Below the pieces are notes generated by a model. The model was not told the origin of the DNA. It did not search any database and worked only from the letters and a program-made list of their open reading frames with translations. From contig NC_134569.1 of NCBI RefSeq assembly GCF_050947875.1, forward strand, positions 36,493,277 through 36,557,276: a DNA stretch of 64,000 nucleotides, read 5' to 3'. The stretch is from Dermacentor variabilis (taxonomy: Eukaryota; Arthropoda; Arachnida; Ixodida; Ixodidae). Positions 55,239 to 64,000 of the stretch are shown here, piece by piece (within the stretch, counting starts at the first letter, position 1; each line of letters opens with the position of its first letter). Made by a program: the position numbers and the translations under genes.

Positions 55239-56480
55239 TGGTGATTCCCAGTTTTTCGGATGTCGTTTCGGCAGAATTAACATTTCTTACTTATATGCAC
55301 TTTTTCATATGTGCTTTCATATGTAATTTGGAGAGGAAAAAACAAGAAATAGTAAGAAAAATGGTGGTTTGTCTACTTGAAGAACCACACTTATCGCTGC
55401 ACGACCGCACACTAGTACTTAACGATGCTGACCCAAAAATAAATTTAGATATGATAGGAAGGTGTGCTAGCTCTATAGGACGTCCTGATTTTGCGGCTGA
55501 CACGAACAACTTCATCTCCGTGTCGACACGAACGCTCTGTTCCTTTTCTGTCTTTCTGTCCTGTAGAGCGTGCTCTGCCACTCCATTACTCTATGTGCGG
55601 CGAAGCAGAACCAGCGGTGGAAGCCCTGCGCGCTGCGGACAGCGACGAGGGAAACCGTAAAGCAAACAAACGTCGACAGAACCAGCGGGCGAGCGCACAG
55701 AGTTATCCGGCGACGAGAAGGAAAAAAAAAGAAAAAGAAAGAGTGCCAGCAGGCAGCCGTGGTGGCGGCGCGGCGACGTGAAGAGCGCTCGGCGGCGCAC
55801 CGCAAAAGTGAAACCGAAACCTGGTGGCGCCGCGGGATTGGAGTAGGCCGCGCAGGCGCCCTGTGTGGCGCGAGAGGATGGCCACGCCTGCTCGCTCTTG
55901 TGTAAGCGACGAGCCCGGGGCCTTAAAACAAACCGCGCGAAGGGGGGAGGGCCCACTGGCCGAAAGAAGGTGGCGAGGGTGAAGCGGGGGCTCGTGGCAC
56001 CGTCCCAGTCAAGGTTTTACCTCAAAAAAAGGAGTCACTCACGCACGCCGGTCGCACGGGTTGTCGTCGCCGCGGCCGCAACACGCTGCGCAGCTTTTCA
56101 CATTTTTTTACATCTGCTATTCTGTCATGGAACTGCTCCTCCTTGTTGCACGTGATTCGAGTGACGCGGCTGCGAAACTAGCAACGTGTGCCGGCGGTGC
56201 ATATCTCGGCCCTTGACGATATCCGGACGAACGACGATCCCACTCGCTACTTCGTGAGACACAAACTTGGCGACTTCGGCTGCTTGGCGAAAAAGTTTTT
56301 CTTCTTTTTTTTTTCCTGAACGCTCACGGTTATCCAAATTCCGCTTTCCTCTCGCTCTTCGTCGCCGAGCCAACGTTGCGGGTGTGTTCTGTCACCGGGA
56401 GAATCACCGTGATGAGTCCTCTAGTCAGCTGGTGGCCCAAGGTCTTTTGCCTGCTTCCTTGCTTAACTGGTAAGTTAAAG
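55239..56480. other. GC-rich island followed by a splice-donor-like site
   Basis: 55560-56090 is CpG-rich with purine-rich runs. A good donor consensus, ACTGGTAAGT, is at 56466-56475. This could be a promoter and non-coding first exon on the plus strand, but no conserved coding sequence supports it. Confidence 0.3.
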
Positions 56481-58690
56481 CTTGTTAATCGCATGTACGC
56501 CGCTGACATACTTGCGCTGTAGGTTCCAGTGCCCAGAAGTTTATTGTTGTTAGGCTTCGCGTCCCATTTGTAAGCCGGCTGAGTGAAAAATTAACGAGGC
56601 TAGCACTACCCGTCTACAGCCGCGTGTTTAGCGCGACGTCGGCAAAATTTCGCGCTAAGGTTCACGCTGTGTGACGCAGAAAACACCTATGGTTAAAGGA
56701 ATTGCAGATGGGAATTACTGCATGCAGTACAATTTCTAAAGGAGCGTACAAAGTCACTGTGGTAGCTGTCAGGCCTCCGCATAGTAAATTTCCAGCGCTG
56801 TTTCACGCGTCATGTTGAAGGTACGATAAAATAATAAAAAAAACATAGAAACTAGAAAACTGAGAACGAGCCACGTTGTACATAAACAACAGATAACATG
56901 GGCACGAGATTGCGGAAGGCTGTTTATTGCTGTGTTAAGCATATCAATGAAAACAAAAATGCATTTCTGAAAACATGGATGCCGAAAATACATCCAGCTT
57001 TTGCCATCACGACGAAAATGCAATCGTAAACAGTTTAAATATAATGGCTAATCTTGTTTTATGGATGTAATGAGAGAACAAATTATAGTGTATAAGAACT
57101 TCAGCAGCTCACGTAATGCGGCGCAGGGCCGTCATTTATTTAGCATCATTGGGATAGAAATCTTGCGGGCATTCTTTTATTAAAAGATGTCGCTGGCTTC
57201 CCTAATTTTTAGGTCACACAAAGAAAATTGTATTAAAATATAATTTATTTAAGAACTGCATGGTAATGACTGACACATTTTTGTCAGAAAAACGAACATT
57301 ATTTTAGAAGTTAGTTCGTGCTGCGCAGGAAAAAGATTGCAGAAAGTTGTCCTAAGGCGTTTTCCGGATTGTTGTAAATTCTATCAGATGGCGATGGTAT
57401 GGTTTCCCGATCATGCAAGTCCATTCGCAGTGAAATTGATGTGATTGACATGCAAATATTTCAGACTTACGTACTCGTCGTATATGGAACAGTAATCTAA
57501 CATAAAAATAAGATACAAAGTACCAGGCCTTTGTTTGGTACCTTTGTCAGTCGGTACATGGAAAGTACATATTAAACCCAGGCGCATGGCATTCGATCTC
57601 CGAGACCACGGTGTTGCTTGGAAAAAAGTGAATAATTTGCTTTTATGGCATCTTTCTCCTAATTTAAAATGTCGTTTCTAAGGTATGAAAGAAGAGTTAA
57701 ATGTGAAAGAGGCATCCAATATTATCAATTGCGCGGTGGCTGATTTCATCGGCCAAATAAATTTGATGCCTCTTTGAGTAGGCAAGACGTGTCAGAAAAA
57801 CGACAGCGAATAACTGGTGTCACAACAACATATCACAGAAGATTCTGTTAATAAACGTACCGTCATTGTGACCGTATTAATAACCACGACATCTAAGGCA
57901 CATTTTCACTTGATGATTAATATGATACATAAATTGCAGTAGTTTGTGTTGTGCGTCGTTTCAGTGACGAGACCCATCGTTTGTAGAATGAGAGGTAACT
58001 AGACGGCAACATTTGTAGGCGACGTTATACTTAAGCAGTCGAAGTGTTTGTACGTTTTGGGACAGATGTAGAGGCACCCATGACTGTGTTTGAAAATTGA
58101 CTGGGGGATTACGAATTTCGACTGTGCACTTTCTTACATATGAGCTATGTTATTCATGCTATGCTATATTTATGTTAAAACATTAAACTGTAAATTCTTC
58201 TTTAGGTTCTTGTACCCATGACACACACAAAGGATCCAAATATTTCCTAGTGAATTTAAGCTTTTGTCATGTTTTTCTAAATCACACAGTGAAAACTATT
58301 CATGGTTTTCTTATACGCGCGGTTTCCGCGGTTCACTATGGTCACTGCTTGTAGTAAAATCCTTACTCCAAGCTTTTACGCTTTCCTATAACCACACTGA
58401 CCTTTAGGTAATCCAAAGACTCCCATAGTTGGTTCTTGGATTAACAAAATTTACAGCCGTAAGCTATTGCGATGCTGGGTTCTGCGACGGCTATTAGGGG
58501 GGAAAACACACCTTTTGAACCCATGAATACCCGCGTATGGCAAAGAACAAGCTAAAGTTGTTCCTGTCCAGGAGGGGAAGGAGGGGTGTTACTTGCTGCA
58601 AGCAGACCTAGCCTTGCAAAAGTTGCCCACAGCTGGTACATTCCAGTGAAGATCCGCCTAGCAGGTTCCAGCAGACACGACCAATGAAAA
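56481..58690. other. Intergenic DNA, nothing recognised
   Basis: AT-rich; no recognisable frames or repeats. Confidence 0.35.
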
Positions 58691-61660
58691 TTAACGCTTT
58701 CTAAAGTAGCGCGACTACACGCGATGTCGGGAGAGATTCGCGCGTGTCGTGGACGTGTCTCTGTTGAAAACGCCCCGGCGTGACACGAGACAGACTCTGG
58801 AGAACTGCGGCGATACGACGCCGCACGTTGGTCCCGATGCTCGAGATTAGGGCGCGATAGGTACCTCGCCGGGGCAGCGGCGGCTGAGGGTCCACGTCGG
58901 CTCCGCTCTAGGCTGAGACTCCGCAGGGTTGAGCGATTAGGGGAATTAGAGAGTATGTGTCATTCCCAATGCGCGAGGAGGACTTGCGCAGCCGAGCACA
59001 GCAAGATTTCCTCCCTGCAACTGCTCGCTACTATTCGCGGCGATCCGTGCGATTCGCAGAAGGACTGGGGTGTCTGGCAAGCCGGAGATCGCGTCTTCCG
59101 ATGCGCTCCTCGAGTGAGAGCTTTGCCTCCGTTTTCTTTTTCTTCTTTACTAGAAGAAAAATGCCATTTTACAGATACGGGATTGGGAGTTTGTGCTGGC
59201 AAATATGATTCTGGTTTCTCGTGCTGCTTTCTCTATCTACGCACGACTCGCCTTCCTTTTGCCTTTATCTTTCATTCTTTCGTGAGTGGATACCGCGTGT
59301 TTACTCCACCTAAGATTATTTTGCGCGATGCTCTCGCTTTCCGAGTAATTGTGTAGATGTCACCTACTGAAGCATCTTTTGTTGGGCAACTGACGTAATA
59401 TAGGACATATAACAAAGCTTACCATGCCTTGTCTCTGCATTTCCTCGTTGTAGTGACTCCACGCTTGGTAGGCACCAGTCATTTGCCCCACAAAGAGCCT
59501 TTGGAGATAAAGGTAGATTTCATTTCATGACACAACAGCATATGACTGTTCAACCAGTGCCTGTGTGTAGGGTAGCAAAGCGGACGAGAATCTGGTTTGC
59601 CTTCCGTCCTTTCCTTTTTCTCTCTTTCTATCTGTTGTTGGTAACGCATTTCAATGTCAAAGTTCTTTTCAAAGTCAAAAACGTACTTCTTTTACGAAAA
59701 TCGAGCACTTGCTGTTCTTACCTACATGTTCCAAGATATTCACGAGCATGCGCAACCAAGCATTAACGGTGAAGCAGACCGAATGATGTAATGGCGTCGT
59801 AGTCTGTCACCAACTGCTTCCTACCATGCTCACCATAGAATATAGTCGGAGACCTTTAAACTTGAATACAGGAAGGATCATCTACAGAAAAGAAGGAAAA
59901 GAACAAATGAAGTTAAGGTTTTTCTGACGGCAAGGAATCCAACACAGCAGAGGTTTACGGAAGCTCAAATACCGGTTACAAAAGGTTAAAGATGAAACCG
60001 AACCTTCTAATTGTTTTTGACTGAGACCGAAGAATAGTGCCATGTTGGTTTTTATTGAACAACGCATTTCCTTCGAAATCACCCGTCACAATACACATAC
60101 AGCTTTATGCGACCGATTATGAAACAAAGCGAACTGTTGTAGATCCAGCATGCATGATGTCATCGATATTTAATTGAGTGACCACGCCTTGGGATTACTT
60201 GGAGGTGTTGCGTGGGGTGAACAGATGCCGATTGGGTGTTCCGCTCTCTTCGTAGTCAACTCTGCACATGTTGTCTTTTTTTTTTCGTATTTTCGTCGTC
60301 GTGTTCTTAGAGACGGGCAAGTAGCTTGCCTAGCTTATAAAATTCAGGGGTAAATGTCGCCCAACATATTAGCAGGAAATAATTGCAGGTGTGTCTGTAG
60401 GCGGCAAGGTACACCAGCAGCAAACGATATGCTTCTGTCTTTTGATGGCATTGTAATGCATGTAGTCTGTTGATGACATGCCGCAGCTCGTACCTCGCAG
60501 GGTTATCATCTACTGAGCAATGATAGGACGAGAAGTCTCAATCTAAGCACTTTAGGCTTCATTCACCCGTGTCGTCGAAGCCGTCCACTTGCCCATGTTG
60601 CGTGTGGTGCTCCAGAAGAGCTACATGGACTGCCCTTGACGACAGCAGCACTATTTCAGGAAACAATGATGAATTCCATGTAATCATCATATCCAGTTTA
60701 TGCATCCGAGGAATTGTTAATTTACTTTTGATCTCCTGTTGAAGCAGGCTCTAAATAACACAAATGACAACGCAACCACTCTTAAGACAATGTTCGACGG
60801 AAGAAAGCCACCTTTAGTAACCGTGTGCCTCTTGCTTCCTTTTCCGCCTCCTGCGCACTGGGTTCCTCCACATTGGGAAAGCGCTGGCTTATCTACGCTT
60901 ATTAACATCTCACAATGGGCCCCAAAGCGCTCGTTAAACAGCTCTTCTTGCTGGCTGTCAGAGTGTGGGCAGAGAGACTTCTTCTGTAATCTTTCTTTCC
61001 TTTTTTCTCCTCTTTAGGGAAAGAATAAATGACTTTGCGTAGTGAGCCTCCCACATAAAACACCGCTCAGATCACACAAGTTCTCGAGTGCTTGACCCAG
61101 GTTGGGCTTACCGCGTTGAAGATTCAGGAGTGAGTGATGACAAAGTCGCGACTACGGAAGCTGTGCTCCGTTCCGGTCATTCTCTCTCTGAGTTTGTATC
61201 TTCACTAAATCTGTTTCTCCTTTCTTTCTTTCGTTACCAATTTGTCTTTTGCCCCTTGTTTCCCCTCTGTCCGCTCGTCGCATTATCCGCAACTGGTACC
61301 ACCGGCACGCCGTACCAACGCATCGTTCGCGCTTCGGACGCACAAGAAGGAATTATGAATCTCCCGGGTGCCGTTTCAACGACGATTCGCTTCCACTGCT
61401 GGCGTCTCGCGGCTTTCTGGTTCCGACCCTTCTCCTCATGAGTCCATGGAATCTGTACCCCGCCATCGTTTCCTGTTGTCCTTTGCTTTTCGACCTCCGT
61501 CTCCTTTCCGAGTCGGGTCTTTGCATGGCCTCCTTGTCTCTCTCCTTCCTAGTTGGCTGCTACACGTGTATCGCACTCGGGTTTGTTGCCGGCGCGCGCC
61601 CCAGACCACGGCTCCCAGAGCTCCGTTTATCTGCGCCCTTTTGATGCCGAGAGTGCGTGT
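58691..61660. other. Intergenic DNA with GC-rich patches
   Basis: GC-rich patches at 58700-59110 and 61230-61660 give short open frames (up to 133 codons) with no domain. The rest is AT-rich. No gene is supported. Confidence 0.35.
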
Positions 61661-62630
61661 ATAGTTCGGATCCGGACAGCGCGCGTTATGTTGCTTCGGT
61701 GCGCGCTTGGTCAGCCCCGGAGGTCAAGTTCATTTCTTCCCTTTCGCCGCCATCCTGCCTGGGATATACAATGTGCACGTGTTGCTTCTCGATGATGTTA
61801 GCGCGGTTTCGAGGGAAGAAAGTCTTGTGTAAACTTTCCGCTTACATCTGTCACAAGTTGATTAAAGCGATAGCTTTCTTTAGCTACTTCGGCCACTTTG
61901 GATGGTTGGGCGATCTCGAACAATAAACAGTGGCTCATATCCAGCGACTCAGGTTGTCTGCTAGCTTTGGCCACTGTATAGGTATGTGCCAGCTGCTGTC
62001 CTGCTGAGCAGACTATATGCGCCACTTTGTATCTGCCCAAATGAACAGCTGGCTGCTGTCTGGCTTAGTAGCCAACTTGGGTCACTAGGTATGCGTCACT
62101 AGGTACGTGCCCGAACCCACAAGTTTGGCAGTGCGTATGTGATACTGGCATGTGCACATCCTGAGCCAATCCCTGAGAATGCATATGCCAAGTATGCACA
62201 AGGGGTATGCAGCCTTAAAAAAATTATGCGCAGGTACAATACACATGTTGGTATCGATGCGAAGTGAAGCTTTAGGGGAAGTGGTTGATTGAATGCCTTA
62301 CAACTAACCATGATGCGTACAATGTTACTTTCATCCTATGCAACGTGTAATCTCAAGCAATGTTAAAGTTTATCCACCATAAATGCCACAACTTTGTGCT
62401 CATTCATTTTTTTTGTTTATACGCTATACATCACTCACAAGCTAGTTAAGGACTCTTGTGTCACAGTCTCGTGTCACAGCATGGTCAAAGAAGGCGTACA
62501 ACTTTATTAAGCGACAGTGTTATTAGGCGACAGTATCGTTTGTACTTTTGAGACTTTCGACTACGTAGGTGTGGAGCCATAGGTGTGCTTGTGTGAAAAG
62601 ACTATTTGATATGTAACCGTGCACCCTGAA
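61661..62630. other. Intergenic DNA, nothing recognised
   Basis: A CCAACTTGGGTCACTAGGTA phrase at about 62070 matches the phrases at 31797 and 32107. No other repeat and no gene was recognised. Confidence 0.35.
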
Positions 62631-62639
62631 TGATGTATG

Positions 62640-62730
62640 ACGGAACCACCCAAGAGATAAGGAGTAGCCGGCGCCTTAAATTGCGCGCCAACATCTCCTT
62701 ATATCATATGAATAAAAAAAAAAAAAGGCG
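62640..62730 (+). repeat. Retroelement-like hairpin and poly(A) end
   Basis: ATAAGGAG...GGCGC (about 62657-62674) pairs with GCGCC...CTCCTTAT (about 62685-62702) and is soon followed by AATAAA and a run of 13 A. This looks like the 3' end of a polyadenylated retroelement of unknown type. Confidence 0.4.
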
Positions 62731-64000
62731 TACACACCCAGTGGCACATGCCGAATGACTAAGTAAAAGAAAAACTGTAGTAAATCAAATAATCCGCTAA
62801 GTATAATAAACTAATCTATTAATAGGTCGATGTGCTTTAGATACCTCGAAGTCTACATTGTATGCTCAGTATGTAGGAATTTATTTTTTGTCACTCAGGG
62901 CAGAGGTGCGCTTCCTTGCACTACTTTTTCGGTCAGCATACAAGGGTTATATAAACCTTTTCGCCGTTGGCACTTTCATAATTCGACGCACTTATAACTT
63001 TCATATATATTTACAAATGTATCTGCTGAAATGCTGACCGAGCCAACAGACAGCAGTCAGCAGCCACGCAAAATACGGGAGGGCGGGCACAGAGAGCTTC
63101 GCTTTAATATATTAAAGCGATAGCGCCCCATCCACAACACAAAAGAATAAAAAGAAATATTACGGCGCTGCTTCCTCCGGTAACACCTCATTTTTTTGCC
63201 TGGTCTTCCGCCTCTAAAGGGCATTTTGAGGCATTTGGTTATCGATAATGATATTTTTCCTTACGTCTGCTTGCTGACAGCTGTGCACAGTGTACATTCT
63301 GCGAGACCTAAGATCAACTGGTATCGTTCTATGGGGATGTCACCTATACTTATACCTTCCGAAACCATTTATGCTGTGCCTTTGCTTTGCGACAAGACAG
63401 GATTAGTCTGTTTCGTAAACCCACTTTATAGAGCCGCTCCTCTTAAGCCTTTTCTCGTGCTTACTGGAGGCGCTCGCGGAAAGCATGTTTTGCAAGAAAG
63501 CGCCGCTTGTGTACTACGCGGAAACCTTCACCATATTTGTTGTCTGAGAAGTGATGTCGTTCGTGACAACTGGGATGTAGCGACAAAAGTGATGTAGCGA
63601 GAATAGTGATGAAGCGACAAAAACCTCGCAGTTGTGTTTTATTGCGTTTACTTTATTTACCTGTTCATTCCATGAATGCATATACATAATTGCGTGGTAT
63701 GCAGAAGACATTAAAGACATGATAAACACCACGGATAGCACACTGAAACAGAGGTGTAATAGGCAACCATACGCTCGCTCACTTGTGTTACAAGAACGAC
63801 GCTTCTGTCTTTCCCCTGCGAAAGCGCTAGCAGATCATAAATAGTCCGCATTGAATCCGGTAGTTTTGTTCTCGTGTTGTAAAACTAAAGTTTTCATGTC
63901 AGAGCGTTCAATTGAACTTGAAGAGCTTTGTAATGGCTTTTTGCAGTGAATAAGTGTCTTTGATATCCGAGTCTTCTTCGAGACGGGAGGTGGAAGTGGG
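62731..64000. other. Intergenic DNA, nothing recognised
   Basis: The 133-codon frame at 63196-63597 begins with TTG and has no recognisable domain. No transposon signature is evident. Confidence 0.35.

Noticed and set aside
63196..63597. 133-codon frame as a small gene
   Set aside because: It starts at TTG, has no recognisable domain, and a frame of this size is expected by chance in 64 kb.

Overview
The window looks like nuclear DNA of a hard tick (Ixodidae). The best evidence is several copies of a tRNA-headed SINE that I recognise as the tick Ruka family (about 14.9, 17.8, 31.9 and 40.6 kb), plus arthropod-type LINEs, a Penelope-like element, long GATA/AAAT microsatellites, and no bacterial gene organisation. 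I could not identify any exon of a host protein-coding gene. Almost everything with recognisable coding content is a transposable element.

Layout. 0-6 kb: intergenic DNA with old DNA-transposon debris and a MITE-like element at 3.3-3.8 kb. 6.2-9.3 kb: a 72-bp minisatellite with higher-order structure, split by an LTR-like insertion (8071-8972) with 4-bp flanking repeats. 10.4-13.7 kb: a 5'-truncated CR1/jockey-type LINE with target-site duplications and an almost intact ORF2. 13.8-18 kb: SINEs, a 724-bp foldback element in a TTAA duplication and other small repeats. 19.5-20.6 kb: a GC-rich island. 24.2-31.6 kb: a Penelope-like element (GIY-YIG and RT remnants, minus strand) with 88-bp inverted ends, into which a roughly 5.9-kb I-type LINE (gag-like ORF1, endonuclease, RT, RNase H) has jumped. 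33.0-39.6 kb: a complete, young LTR retrotransposon on the minus strand with two 638-bp LTRs, a tRNA-Leu primer binding site and one 1479-codon ORF. 40-51 kb: intergenic DNA with Ruka, minisatellites, microsatellites and a tiny 55-bp LINE tail. 51.6-54 kb: a second, decayed CR1/jockey LINE. 54-64 kb: intergenic DNA with GC-rich islands and small inverted repeats.

The most notable element is the 33-39.6 kb LTR retrotransposon. Its domain order is gag-protease-integrase-RT-RNase H, so integrase precedes RT. That is the order of the Gmr1-like branch of Ty3/gypsy elements rather than of ordinary gypsy elements. It keeps one open frame and its LTRs differ at only two positions that I can see, but the protease active site reads Asp-Ser-Ala instead of Asp-Ser-Gly. 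Other points of interest are a LINE whose ORF1 and ORF2 share one frame separated by a single TAG followed by CAA TTG (a context resembling known readthrough sites), a perfect 22-bp snap-back at the 5' junction of the I-type LINE, and the higher-order 72-bp array.
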